A DNA stretch of 64,000 bases from Verrucomicrobiota bacterium. Lineage in GTDB: Bacteria; Verrucomicrobiota; Verrucomicrobiia; Limisphaerales; JACRJZ01. The notes under the pieces are model-generated. The model had not been told where the DNA came from. It saw only the letters and a program-made list of their open reading frames with translations, and searched no databases. Position 1 is the first letter of the stretch. Every line of letters begins with the position of its first letter. A program made the translations under genes and the position numbers. The stretch is from NCBI GenBank assembly GCA_016219875.1, contig JACRJZ010000055.1, forward strand, positions 1 through 64,000, given 5' to 3'. Positions 18,956 to 27,591 of the stretch are shown piece by piece.

Positions 18956-19264
18956 GGGTCAGTCTTTCTGGTTGGAGCGTTTCAACGGCCATCGTTTGAT
19001 TCCCGAAAACTCACGCGATGGCCGGCCCCGGGCTAAGCAGTCCGTCCCGCGATGGGCGTTGTGTGCTCACGGTTGGCTTGCGCCGTTCTTGCGGTTACCG
19101 CTGCTTGCCTTCACGCTCAGGGTGCTGGATTCCGCACCTCCGTCCGCCTCGCCCTCTGCCCCGGATTTGCGGGGAGCGGGCCGCGCGCTCGGTCAAGCGC
19201 GTAACTAATCGCATACAGTAACGACACTGCAACTGGAATCTGGGCCGCAGTGGACCGGCTGGGC
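18956..19264. other. Intergenic region without a recognised gene
   Basis: The 300 bases between the fibre-like gene and the third gnd tail hold no supported reading frame. They include the upstream region of the fibre-like gene, and probably a breakpoint, since recognisable gnd sequence begins abruptly at about 19265. Confidence 0.5.
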
Positions 19265-19467
19265 GGAAGCTGCCCGCGTTCAGCACCGCGCTGGCGCTCT
19301 TCGACGGCTTCCGCAGCGAGCGCTGGCCCGCGAACCTGCTCCAGGCGCAGCGCGACTACTTCGGCGCGCACACTTACGAGCGCGTGGACAAGCCGCGCGG
19401 CGAATTCTTCCACACGAACTGGAACGGCACCGGCAGCCGCGTGGCCAGTTCCACCTACACGGTGTAG
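19265..19467 (+). pseudogene. Detached 3' end of gnd (copy 3)
   Basis: The frame from 19270 reads [20 protein letters not shown], continues through the gnd C-terminus ([20 protein letters not shown]) and ends at the TAG at 19465-19467. It covers the last 65 codons of gnd. Many silent and several coding differences from the intact gene (N for T in TNWNGTG, TAG for TGA) show divergence, not recent duplication. No start codon or upstream gnd sequence is present. Confidence 0.87.
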
Positions 19468-19471
19468 GCCC

Positions 19472-19546
19472 CGTGGCGGCGTCTCGTCAGAGCACCGCTA
19501 TTCTCCGAAGACGAGATCAGCGGCGCTCTGACGAGACGCCGCCACG
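19472..19546. repeat. Palindromic element (family I)
   Basis: GTGGCGGCGTCTCGTCAGAG and its inverse CTCTGACGAGACGCCGCCAC form a strong stem around a 30-base loop, directly after the third gnd tail. Confidence 0.8.
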
Positions 19547-19627
19547 CCGATCACGATGGCATTCGGCCCGGTCGTCAGCTTGACGCTTCGGCCGTTTCCG
19601 TTGAAACTCGCCCCGCTGACAGGCAGC

Positions 19628-19948
19628 ATGGTTTCACGACGCGACATCAAGCGGTTTAGCGACGAGATCGCCCGGCGCTTCAAGCCGGAGAAGATCATCC
19701 TGTTCGGCTCTTACGCTTACGGCAAGCCGACGCCGGACTCGGATGTGGATTTGCTGGTGGTGATGCCCTGCAAGGGCCGCCCGTTGGATGCCGCCTTGAA
19801 AGTCCGGCTGGCGGTCGATGCTGACTTCGCGCTCGATTTGTTGGTCCGCACACCGGCGGAAGTCCGCAAGAGATTGCGGTGGGGGGATTGCTTCATGCAG
19901 GAAATCACCTCCAAGGGCAAAGTCCTCTATGAAAGCGCTCACTCTTGA
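19628..19948 (+). CDS. MNT-family nucleotidyltransferase (antitoxin-type)
   Basis: A 106-residue minimal nucleotidyltransferase. The motif GSYAYGKPTPDSDVDLLVV (27-45) holds the catalytic pair D39/D41 in the GSxxxGxxxxxSDxDLxV pattern. The start at 19628 is chosen because the 24 residues upstream in frame look unstructured. It overlaps the HEPN gene by 20 bases. In MNT/HEPN pairs the nucleotidyltransferase can neutralise the HEPN partner by covalent AMP addition; that role here is inferred. Confidence 0.85.
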   Translation: MVSRRDIKRFSDEIARRFKPEKIILFGSYAYGKPTPDSDVDLLVVMPCKGRPLDAALKVRLAVDADFALDLLVRTPAEVRKRLRWGDCFMQEITSKGKVLYESAHS

Positions 19949-20315
19949 ATGGGTTGAGAAAGCGGAGGGCGACTTCCATTCCTGCTTGCGGGAGGTTCGC
20001 GCCCGGCGGCATCCCAACCACGACAGCGCCTGCTTCCACGCGCAGCAATGCGTCGAGAAATACATGAAGGCGCGCCTGCAAGAAGCCGGGCTGTCGTTCC
20101 CCAAGACGCACGACTTGTTGGAACTTCTGAAACGTGCCCTCACGGTCGAGACCTCCTGGACAACGCTGAGTCCACAGCTCACGCAACTCGTCAACTATGC
20201 GGTGGTTTTCCGCTACCCGGGAATCTCGGCCAGCAAGGCAGATGCCCGGAATGCGCTCACGGCTTGCCGCCTGGTACGCCGTGCCGTCCGGCAGAGCCTC
20301 GGTTTGTCGAACTGA
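19929..20315 (+). CDS. HEPN-domain protein (toxin-type partner)
   Basis: A 128-residue all-helical HEPN protein. The helix FHAQQCVEKYMKARL and the KTHDLLELL turn are typical, and VFRYPG closes the domain as in PF05168 members. I do not see the Rx4-6H ribonuclease motif, so this may be one of the HEPN proteins lacking the classical active site. It is translationally coupled to the upstream MNT gene. Confidence 0.83.
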   Translation: MKALTLEWVEKAEGDFHSCLREVRARRHPNHDSACFHAQQCVEKYMKARLQEAGLSFPKTHDLLELLKRALTVETSWTTLSPQLTQLVNYAVVFRYPGISASKADARNALTACRLVRRAVRQSLGLSN

Positions 20316-20340
20316 AGCGTGTAACGGTTTGATATCGGCA

Positions 20341-20424
20341 AGGGGAGCGTCCGACGCTGTTCACCTCGGTTGCCCTGCCGCGCACGGGATGGACTTCCTG
20401 CTGACTTGGAACCACCGGCTGAAT
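20341..20424 (+). pseudogene. Fragment of a PIN toxin gene
   Basis: In frame the sequence reads RGASDAVHLGCPAAHGMDFL followed by LTWNHR, a close match to the SDAVHIGYAAAHGMDFLLTWN region of the PIN toxin at 14467. There is no upstream PIN sequence and the frame then runs into unrelated residues before a stop at 20481. It is a remnant of a second copy of the gnd-associated toxin. Confidence 0.8.
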
Positions 20425-20496
20425 GGCTTCGCCCAGGGGCAGGTGATGCGCTTTGCGCCGGCGGTTGCCACTGGCCCGTGAGCGCGGCGGCCCGGT

Positions 20497-21885
20497 TCAC
20501 AGTCCGCCATCCACAAACCATCGCCCGGTCGTTTTGTCGTTCTTCAGCGCCAGGTTGAACTTCTTCCGGTCGCCGTTCTTGCACTCGATTTCGTAGGGCA
20601 CAAACCGTCCCGGATAGGCTGCCGACGTGAACGACTCGCCGACGCTCACGATCTTCAGGCCGCCGAGGAAGCTTTTGAACTGGTCGTCCAACGGCAGCGG
20701 CCAGAACGCGCTCACTTCGGTCCAATCCTCCCGGGCGCAAGCCTCAAAAAACCGGCGGGCGGCTTGCTCCGGTGTCAGGTTGGCGTGGCTGGCGTTGTCG
20801 CCGGCAAGCTGCGGCTTCTCGCCCTGCACCACGACGTCCGCAGGCAATTCGAGTTGGAACACTTTCGGGTCAAAGACTTCGTTGTAGGCGATGCGCGTCA
20901 CCTCGAAGATCAACACGTCGCCTCCCGCGTCGTGGAGAAACACTTGCACGCCCTGCAAGCGTCCGGTTTCGTCGTCGAACCGATAGACCCGCCGGGTGGC
21001 GGCGGTCTCGAACAGTTTGTTCTGCAGGAAATCGCCCTGTGGCAATCCCGATGTCGCCTCGATGGTCACCACGGCCTGAGTCGTCCCCATAGAGGTCATC
21101 TCACGTTTCATCGTCATTTCCCAGCCCTTCGCCAGGACAAGGCGCGGTTCCGTTTCCAGCGTGTGCTCGATGTCGGCGATGGCATGGAGCCACCCCGTGT
21201 CAAACGGTGCCCAGCGTTCTGGAAGCGTCTCGCCGCCGACGCTGAGGGCTTGGGCGGTGGGCAACATCGTGGCGGGTACCGCCGGCAGCTTGATGGCGCT
21301 CTTGAGCGGACGCAGAAAGTGAACGGTTGATTGGCCGTCCATCACCACGACGCGCCCTGGCTTCTCGATGCGCCATCGTCCCAGGCCTTCCCATTCCTTC
21401 CACAACTCGATGGTGGTGAAGTCCGACTTGGGGCTGATGTGAACAAAGTTATCCGCCGGCGCCGAGCGGACGCGGCATTGCAGGTGAACGCTCGTCAGCC
21501 GCGTGGCAGCCTTCACGCCACGGGCCATGACGCCGGCGGCATGGGCGGTGATCTTGGGCGAAATCAGCAACACCGCCAACACAATCACCGCAGTGGCCGC
21601 CCCGCAACCCAAGGCCCAGCGCAGCCAGCGCGACAGGGTCGCCGCGGTCGAAGGCACTTCGGCTTGCTGGCGCCGGATCCGGCCCATGACCGCCGGGCCG
21701 AGCGCCACGCGCGACGCCGTTTCGCCGTGCGCGACGAGGCGTTGGTGCAACCTGCCAAGGCTGGTTTGTTCGCTCTGGCAGGCGGGGCAGCCGGCCAGAT
21801 GGTTTTGGAACTCCGCGGCCTGGCCCGAATCGAGAACTCCCTCCAGGTGGGCCGCCAGTTTTTCCTGACATTCAATGCAGTTCAT
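20497..21885 (-). CDS. Anti-sigma factor with RseB/LolA-like sensor domain
   Basis: A 462-residue protein. The N-terminus is a zinc-binding anti-sigma domain (MNCIECQEKLAAHLEG, then HLAGCPAC with the HxxxCxxC ligands at 29-36). A membrane helix follows (ATAVIVLAVLLI, about 96-108). The outside part contains a MucB/RseB- or LolA-like beta region (VHLQCRVRSA, RVVVMDGQSTVHF, YRFDDETGRLQGVQV) and a C-terminal NTF2/SnoaL-like segment (ARRFFEACAREDW). It probably holds the ECF sigma factor encoded just upstream, whose stop codon overlaps its start, and releases it on an envelope signal. Confidence 0.85.
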   Translation of the reverse strand: MNCIECQEKLAAHLEGVLDSGQAAEFQNHLAGCPACQSEQTSLGRLHQRLVAHGETASRVALGPAVMGRIRRQQAEVPSTAATLSRWLRWALGCGAATAVIVLAVLLISPKITAHAAGVMARGVKAATRLTSVHLQCRVRSAPADNFVHISPKSDFTTIELWKEWEGLGRWRIEKPGRVVVMDGQSTVHFLRPLKSAIKLPAVPATMLPTAQALSVGGETLPERWAPFDTGWLHAIADIEHTLETEPRLVLAKGWEMTMKREMTSMGTTQAVVTIEATSGLPQGDFLQNKLFETAATRRVYRFDDETGRLQGVQVFLHDAGGDVLIFEVTRIAYNEVFDPKVFQLELPADVVVQGEKPQLAGDNASHANLTPEQAARRFFEACAREDWTEVSAFWPLPLDDQFKSFLGGLKIVSVGESFTSAAYPGRFVPYEIECKNGDRKKFNLALKNDKTTGRWFVDGGL

Positions 21886-22469
21886 GTTTCATCCTCCACG
21901 CGCCGCAGCGCGTCAGTGGGTTGTTGTGATTTGAGAATCTGGCGCAGTTGGGCGTAGGCGCGGGAGAGGGTTTTCGTCACCGTCCCCAGCGGCAGGCCCA
22001 GACGATCCGCCACTTCCTGACACGACAATTGCCCGTAGAACCGGAGCAGGACGACCTGCCGGGGCGATTCGGGAAGGGCGGCGATGGCTTCTTCCAGATG
22101 GTATTCCTCCGGAGGGTTGGCGGGGTCGGCCGTCGCGAGTGCCGCGGCTTCGTGGCGCTGCGCGTGGCGGCTGGCGGCCCGGCGCATCTCATGCGCCACG
22201 CGGCCGGCGATGCCCAGCAGAAATGCGTAAAACGATTCCGGCTTTTTCAGTTTGGGCAGCGCGAAGAAGGCGCGGACCAACGATTCCTGAGCGGCGTCTT
22301 CGGCCAGCGCCTGGTCCCCCAACCGGCTCGCCAAGTAAGCGAACACGGGGCCTTGATACCGTTCCACCAGGAAACGGTAGTCGTCCGGATGCCCGTTGCG
22401 GCATTGCTCGACGTGTTCTTTGTCGGTCGCGTCCATACGGTGGGCGGTGTCGCCAGATTCACTGTTCAT
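21882..22469 (-). CDS. ECF RNA polymerase sigma factor
   Basis: A 195-residue sigma-70 family protein. Region 2 includes YRFLVERYQGPVFAYL and ALAEDAAQESLVRAF, and region 4 reads PESPRQVVLLRFYGQLSCQE with a helix-turn-helix (VADRLGLPLGTVTKTLSRA). I take the start at 22469 (MNSESGDTAH); longer frames upstream lack homology. It is cotranscribed with the anti-sigma factor (ATGA overlap). Confidence 0.9.
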   Translation of the reverse strand: MNSESGDTAHRMDATDKEHVEQCRNGHPDDYRFLVERYQGPVFAYLASRLGDQALAEDAAQESLVRAFFALPKLKKPESFYAFLLGIAGRVAHEMRRAASRHAQRHEAAALATADPANPPEEYHLEEAIAALPESPRQVVLLRFYGQLSCQEVADRLGLPLGTVTKTLSRAYAQLRQILKSQQPTDALRRVEDET

Positions 22470-22615
22470 CCTATAGTGACGGCCAGCCGGATTTTGCGAC
22501 AGCCGAAGCCCTGTTTTTCTAGTCCGCCGCTCGCCGAACCAGAAAGTCCGCCGCCCGCAGACCGGAATGTCTGCGCTGCCGCCGGGCAAGACTGAGGCCT
22601 TACAGAAACCGGCCA

Positions 22616-23830
22616 TCACCGGCCCAGAAAGGAAGCCGCCAGCCCGACCGCCGCGCCGCCCAAAACTAGCCAAACGGAATTCACGCGGAACCGGAACAGG
22701 AGCACAGCGCTCACCGCGGCCAGCACCACCGTCGGCCCATCGACCAGTGCGGCGCGCGCCAGATACCACGTCACCACGACCATCAGCGCGAGCGACGCCA
22801 CTACCACGCCGTCGAGGAACGCGCCGGCCCACTTGGAGTTGCGCAACCGCGGGATGATCGGCCCGCTCACCGCCACGAACACGAACGCCGGCAGAAAAAT
22901 TCCCAGGGTGGCCAACAGCGCCGCCCCCGGCCCGCCCAAGACGTAGCCCACAAACGTGGCGGTGGTGAACAGCGGCCCCGGCGTGATCTGCCCCACGGCG
23001 ATCGCGTCGAGCAATTGCGCCTCGCTCAGCCAATGCCATCGTTCCACCAAGTCCGCGCGCAGAAAGGCCAGCAGCACGTAGCCGCTTCCGTAGAGCACCG
23101 CGCCGACCTTGAGGAAGAAAAGGAACAGCGGCAGCAAGCCGAACTTCACGCCGGCGGCGGCGGCCGTGCCCGTTGCCGCGGCGCCCAGCAAGCCTTTCGA
23201 TGAGGCCGGCCAGGCGAACAGAGCCAGGCCGTTGGGAGACTTGACGGGGTCCGTTGCGGAAGGTTTCCGAGTGACGCTCACCGACGCCGTCGCCAACAAA
23301 CCCGCGCCGAGCAACAGCAGCAGTTCATGCACGCCGAGGAATCCCAGCGCCAGCGCCGCCGCGCCGAGGAACGCGAGCCGGGCCGACTTCAGAGACTTCC
23401 TGGCCAAGCCCCAGAGCGCCTGCACGATGACCGCGATGATGACCGGCTTGACGCCGTACAGCAGCCCGCCCAGTTGCGGCAAGGTCCCGTAGCGTTGGTA
23501 GCCCCAGGCGATGGCCATGACGATCAGCGTGGCCGGCAGAATGAAACACGCGCCCGCCACCACCAGCCCGCGGAAGCCCGCGCGCTGTTGCCCGATGTAG
23601 ATGGCCATCTCGGTGGAGTTGGGGCCGGGGATGAGGTTCGATGCGGCGAGCAGGTCGGCGAACTTCTCGTGCGTGAGCCACTTCCGGCGGCGGACGAACT
23701 CGTCTTCCATCAGCCCAACGTGCGCCGCCGGGCCGCCGAACGCGATGAGGCCGAGCTTGAGGAACACAGCGGCCAACTCGCGCAGCGGCGTTGGGTCTGA
23801 GGTTCCCGCAGATGTTGGCTCGTGGCTCAC
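22616..23830 (-). CDS. chrA: Chromate efflux transporter, ChrA family
   Basis: A 404-residue inner-membrane protein with two homologous halves, each starting with a CHR-type signature: FLKLGLIAFGGPAAHVGLME with LIPGPNSTEMAIYIG in the first, FLKVGAVLYGSGYVLLAFL with GQITPGPLFTTATFVGY in the second. It would export chromate. I chose the GTG at 23830 (VSHEPTS) because the frame upstream reads through an inverted repeat. No other chr gene is present. Confidence 0.85.
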   Translation of the reverse strand: MSHEPTSAGTSDPTPLRELAAVFLKLGLIAFGGPAAHVGLMEDEFVRRRKWLTHEKFADLLAASNLIPGPNSTEMAIYIGQQRAGFRGLVVAGACFILPATLIVMAIAWGYQRYGTLPQLGGLLYGVKPVIIAVIVQALWGLARKSLKSARLAFLGAAALALGFLGVHELLLLLGAGLLATASVSVTRKPSATDPVKSPNGLALFAWPASSKGLLGAAATGTAAAAGVKFGLLPLFLFFLKVGAVLYGSGYVLLAFLRADLVERWHWLSEAQLLDAIAVGQITPGPLFTTATFVGYVLGGPGAALLATLGIFLPAFVFVAVSGPIIPRLRNSKWAGAFLDGVVVASLALMVVVTWYLARAALVDGPTVVLAAVSAVLLFRFRVNSVWLVLGGAAVGLAASFLGR

Positions 23831-23889
23831 AGCATCGACGCCGATGCTGCTAACAGGGACGGGGGCGGTTGGGCAACGCAAATGTGGCG

Positions 23890-23998
23890 CATCCCTCTGC
23901 GTCGCGGCGAACTGGGGTTCGCCGCCGTTTCCTCGGTCGCGGCTTGCTCCCGATGAGGGAGAGCACGGCGAACGCCAGTTTGCCGCTACGGCCTGCCG
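23890..23998. repeat. Intergenic inverted repeat
   Basis: CGGCGAACTGGGGTTCGCCG on the left and CGGCGAACGCCAGTTTGCCG on the right form a further palindromic element between the chromate transporter and the heptosyltransferase. The right arm overlaps the last codons of the heptosyltransferase. Confidence 0.55.
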
Positions 23999-25149
23999 GC
24001 CGTTTCCCGCCAGGCTTCGATCACGGCTTGCACCACGCTCGCGACCGCGAGGCCGTCCATGCACCGGAAATCCACCGGGCACTCGCGCCGGAAACATGGC
24101 GCGCACGGCACGGAAGATCGGAGCAGGCGATGGCGCGAATCGCCCGGCAGGCCGGGGCCGGTCAGTTCCGGCGAAGTGCTGCCGAAAGGCACGACCACCG
24201 GCGTGCCCACCGCGGCGGCGACATGCATCGGCCCCGTGTCGTTGGTGAGGACGACAGAGCAAGCCTTCAGCGCCGCGCACAGTTCGTGCAGTGAGGTTTG
24301 GCCGGCGAGCGAGCGGGCGACCTCCGGCGAACTCTTGTCCGCGCTCGAAATCTCCGCCGCGATGGATTCGGCAAGCGGTGCGTCCGCCGGTCCGCCGAAA
24401 ATCCACCAGCGGCAGTGGGTGTGGTGGCGCAGTTCCAGCGCCGCCGCGACGAAACGCTCGCGCGGCCAGCGTTTGGCCGGGCCATATTCCGCGCCGGGGT
24501 TCAATCCGAACAACGGCGCCGCCGCGTCATTCGCCGACGCCAGGCCGAAGCGTTGCCGCACTGCCGCCACGGCGCTGTCGGGCACCACGAGCTTCGGCCG
24601 CACTGGTTCCGGGCTTGCGCCCAGCGCCGCCGCGAGATGGAGGTAGTGGTGGAGATGATGAGCGGAAGCGGGAACCGAGTTCGCCCTCGTGGCCGGCGAC
24701 GCGATCAACCGCCGGACCTCCGCCACGCTTCGTTTGCGCATTTTGATTTCGTCTGGGCGTGGCGGCAGGGCGCGGGTGAGGAGCCAGTTTCGGCCGGGCC
24801 GCGCCACGCCGACGCGTTGCGGCACGCGCGCGAGCCACGACTCCAGCGCGGAGCGGAACGAGTTCGGCAGGATGAGCGCGCCGTCGAAGTGTCCTTCGCG
24901 AATCCGGCGCGCGACGCCGAAGACGGTTTCGCCCGAATCAACCGCCAGCACCTCGTCCACCACGGGCTGGCCCCGCCACAGTTCCGCGAGCTTGGACGGC
25001 GTCAGCACGGCGATCCGCGTTCGCGGCAGGGCCTCGCGCAACCGCTGGAGCGCGGCCAGGCTCATCACGGCGTCGCCCAGCCAGTTCACGCCTCGGACCA
25101 AGAGGCGCGCGAAATGCGGATTGCGGATTGCGGATTGCGGATTGGACAT
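23986..25149 (-). CDS. Lipopolysaccharide heptosyltransferase, GT family 9
   Basis: A 387-residue ADP-heptose:LPS heptosyltransferase-like enzyme. Typical features are the N-terminal LLVRGVNWLGDAVMSLAAL, the GLNPGAEYGPAKRWP sugar-nucleotide loop and the NDTGPMHVAAAVGTPVV motif near the C-terminus; the final region has RRECPVDFRCMD. It adds heptose to the LPS core at the inner face of the inner membrane. Residues 3-12 ([10 protein letters not shown]) come from a GCGGATT repeat, so the native N-terminus has been replaced or extended by repeat DNA. It is the third gene of a lipid A/LPS operon. Confidence 0.87.
   Translation of the reverse strand: MSNPQSAIRNPHFARLLVRGVNWLGDAVMSLAALQRLREALPRTRIAVLTPSKLAELWRGQPVVDEVLAVDSGETVFGVARRIREGHFDGALILPNSFRSALESWLARVPQRVGVARPGRNWLLTRALPPRPDEIKMRKRSVAEVRRLIASPATRANSVPASAHHLHHYLHLAAALGASPEPVRPKLVVPDSAVAAVRQRFGLASANDAAAPLFGLNPGAEYGPAKRWPRERFVAAALELRHHTHCRWWIFGGPADAPLAESIAAEISSADKSSPEVARSLAGQTSLHELCAALKACSVVLTNDTGPMHVAAAVGTPVVVPFGSTSPELTGPGLPGDSRHRLLRSSVPCAPCFRRECPVDFRCMDGLAVASVVQAVIEAWRETAGRP
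25115..25146. repeat. Repeat E, tandem GCGGATT units
   Basis: Four GCGGATT units lie in tandem, covering the first codons of the heptosyltransferase. The same heptamer array occurs inside the DUF255 gene at 38893-38926. Confidence 0.85.
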
Positions 25150-25171
25150 TGGAGCCTCCTGACGTCGGCGG

Positions 25172-26092
25172 CTACTCCCAGTCCTGTTTCGGTGCCGTGG
25201 GCCGCGGCCGGACTGGCTCCGTCTTCCACCGCCGGTGGACCCAGAACCAGTTGGCGGGATCGCGTCGGATGGCGAATTCGAAAGCCTGGTTCACGTCCGA
25301 CATGATTTCCTCCAGCGCACGGCGGCGGCCTTCCGCATGCGTGGGAATCTCGTCACCGATCTCGATGCGCCATCGGGCCAGGCCGGCCCGAAAGCAGATC
25401 GCGGTGTGAAGCGGCAGCTTGTAGCGCAAGGCGAAGATGGCCGGCGCGGCCAGCGTGGAGCATTCGCGTCCGAAGAACGGCAGCCACAAGCCGGCGCGGC
25501 CCGCGTGCTGGTCGGACAACAGCCCCACCAGCAAGCCGCGGCGGCGCAGGAGTTCGCGGAGTTGCGCGCCGTCGGTGCGCCGCTCCAACAGGAGGCAGCC
25601 GGATTGGGCGCGGAGCGATTTGAGCACGGCATCCAGCCGCGGCTGGGGCAAGGCGCGATAGGTGGAGACGCTGGTGTGCCCCGGAGCGAAGTGGTGGGCC
25701 CAGGCATACAACTCAAAGTTGCCGAAGTGGCCGATGGCGAACACGCGGCTCAATGGCAGTTCGTGGTCTGAGGCGGGGAGCAAGCGGCCCGTGCCGACAA
25801 ACTGGACGTGGCGCGACAGCGCGGCCGGGGTCATGGAGGAAGTCTTGACGGCGCTGAGGTAATTCTCGCCCAGGCGGCGGAAGTGCTCGCGCGCCAGAGC
25901 GCGAAGTTCGGCTGGGCTTTGCTCGTGACCGAAAGCCAGCGTGAGGTTCTCCGTGGCCACCCGCCGGTGCCGTCCGTCGAGCCAATAGGCCAACGCTCCG
26001 CCCCGCCGGCCCAGCCACGCCACGAGGGTCAACGGCAGGGCTTGCACGCAACGCACGAAGACGAGGACGACGCAGTAGATCAGGAAGTCCAT
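25172..26092 (-). CDS. Lipid A acyltransferase-like protein (LpxL/HtrB family)
   Basis: A 306-residue member of the lauroyl/myristoyl acyltransferase family, which acylates lipid A at the inner membrane. It has an N-terminal hydrophobic anchor (FLIYCVVLVFVRCVQALPLTL), the catalytic HFGNFE motif (HxxxxE) and GLLSDQHAG. It lies 3 bases after the lpxK stop and 22 bases before the heptosyltransferase start, so the three genes form an LPS operon. Confidence 0.86.
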   Translation of the reverse strand: MDFLIYCVVLVFVRCVQALPLTLVAWLGRRGGALAYWLDGRHRRVATENLTLAFGHEQSPAELRALAREHFRRLGENYLSAVKTSSMTPAALSRHVQFVGTGRLLPASDHELPLSRVFAIGHFGNFELYAWAHHFAPGHTSVSTYRALPQPRLDAVLKSLRAQSGCLLLERRTDGAQLRELLRRRGLLVGLLSDQHAGRAGLWLPFFGRECSTLAAPAIFALRYKLPLHTAICFRAGLARWRIEIGDEIPTHAEGRRRALEEIMSDVNQAFEFAIRRDPANWFWVHRRWKTEPVRPRPTAPKQDWE

Positions 26093-26095
26093 GAC

Positions 26096-27268
26096 TCAGC
26101 GGAAGCAAATCTGCCGGACGCAGTCGTGGAAGTCTTTGGCCCCGCTGAGAATCTTGATCTCGACGCGCACGAAGTAAATCGGCAGGTCGCGCCGGTCGAT
26201 CTTCGGAAAGCGCACCGCGTCTTTCTGGGTGGTGACGATCATGTCGGCCTGGCGCTTCTTGCTGCGGTTAATGGCGTTCAAGACCTCTTGCTGGGTGAAA
26301 CGGTGGTGGTCGAGGAACCGCTTGGCATAGACGAGTTCGGCACCGAGTTTCACCAAGCTGTCCTCGAAGCTCTCCGGCTGGGCGATGCCGCTGAGCGAGG
26401 CCACACGGCGGCCCCGGATCAACTCCAGCCCGTGCCGCTCACCGGTGAAGACGTCCTCGAAGTAAAGCGGATGGTGAACGCACTCGATGACGCGCGCGGC
26501 GGGATTGTGCTTGGCGATGCGGGCGCGGAGCCGGGTGGTGTTGCCGTCGCTCTTGGTGATGAAGATGGTCTTGGCGCGGGCCAGGTGGGTGGGCGGCTCG
26601 CGCAAGGTGCCGCGCGGGAGCAGGTGCTCGTTGCCGAAGGGCTGCTGGCAGTCCACGAGCACGATGTCGTGGCGGCGGCCGGCGAGTTTCCAATACTGAA
26701 AGCCGTCGTCGAGCAGCAGCGTGTCGCAGCCGAACTTCGTGATGGCGTAGCGGCCCGCCTTCACGCGGTCTTTGTCCACCAGCACCACGACGTCCTTGAG
26801 GTTCGACGCGAGCATATAAGGCTCATCGCCGGCGGTTTCGGAATCGAGCAAGAGCGACTTGCCATCCGAAACCACGCGCGGCGGCGTGGTTTCCTGGCGC
26901 AGGAACAGGCGGTCGAGCATCTGCTTGCTGAGCGGCGGCGGCTTGGAGCGGTAGCCGCGCGAGAGGATGGCCACCGTGCGGCCCTGGTCCTGCAACTCGC
27001 GCGCAAGCTTCTCCACCACCGGCGTCTTGCCGGTGCCGCCCACCGTGAGATTGCCCACCGCGATGACCTGCACGCCGAGCGTGGAGTCACGGAAGAGGCG
27101 GATGTTGTACAGCAGCCGGCGGGCTTTGACGGCGGCCTTGAAGACCTTGGAGAGCGCGAACAGTCCGGCCAGGGCCAACTCCGCCCGCCGCCCGGTGCGC
27201 TGGCCCTGGATGACTTCGAGGACAAAGGCCTCGACGGTTTCCGTCCATGCTCGGAACTTCTCACGCAT
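26096..27268 (-). CDS. lpxK: Tetraacyldisaccharide 4'-kinase
   Basis: A 390-residue kinase that phosphorylates the lipid A disaccharide precursor at the 4' position. The Walker A is [12 protein letters not shown] (72-83), followed by the LSRGY motif and [11 protein letters not shown] containing the catalytic/Walker B acid pair. Length and motifs are complete. First gene of the LPS operon; its upstream gap holds repeat A. Confidence 0.93.
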   Translation of the reverse strand: MREKFRAWTETVEAFVLEVIQGQRTGRRAELALAGLFALSKVFKAAVKARRLLYNIRLFRDSTLGVQVIAVGNLTVGGTGKTPVVEKLARELQDQGRTVAILSRGYRSKPPPLSKQMLDRLFLRQETTPPRVVSDGKSLLLDSETAGDEPYMLASNLKDVVVLVDKDRVKAGRYAITKFGCDTLLLDDGFQYWKLAGRRHDIVLVDCQQPFGNEHLLPRGTLREPPTHLARAKTIFITKSDGNTTRLRARIAKHNPAARVIECVHHPLYFEDVFTGERHGLELIRGRRVASLSGIAQPESFEDSLVKLGAELVYAKRFLDHHRFTQQEVLNAINRSKKRQADMIVTTQKDAVRFPKIDRRDLPIYFVRVEIKILSGAKDFHDCVRQICFR

Positions 27269-27323
27269 TCAGGCGGGCAGTGTGCCAAAGGCCCGCGCGG
27301 CAGGGCAAGCGTGGCGGAAGAGC

Positions 27324-27522
27324 AAGGCTGCATCCAACTCGGTTCGGGCGCACTCGTAGCGCAGACTTTCCAGTCTGCCGTAGCGCCGGTTTTCCAACCG
27401 GCGAGCGTTGGAAGAGGCAAGCCGGTTGGAAATTCCACGGCTTGGCCGACTGCAAGTCGGCGCTACGGCCGGTTGAAAACCGGCGCTACCCGGTGTGCCG
27501 GACGGGAACTTGATGCAGCCCT
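27324..27522. repeat. Repeat A, complete copy
   Basis: The ends AAGGCTGCATCCAACTC and GAACTTGATGCAGCCCT are inverted. The interior is built from several small palindromes of the type GCAGACTTTCCAGTCTGC and GCCGGTTTTCCAACCGGC, each preceded or followed by TAGCGC. About 199 bases, between lpxK and a membrane protein gene. Confidence 0.88.
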
Positions 27523-27591
27523 GGCTGCAGCGCCGGCGCTCGCGTATTTAGTTGTCAGCCGCGCGGCCCGCGGCTATGACTCTCGCCAGAA

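Noticed and set aside
16808..19036. Long forward open frame opposite the fibre-like gene
   Set aside because: Antisense shadow; the reverse frame carries a signal peptide, repeats and an S74 domain.
19929..20315. Active HEPN ribonuclease
   Set aside because: The Rx4-6H motif was not found, so I call it only a HEPN-domain partner of MNT.
25115..25146. Possible CRISPR-like array
   Set aside because: The units are 7 bases and contiguous, with no spacers; no cas gene is present in the window.
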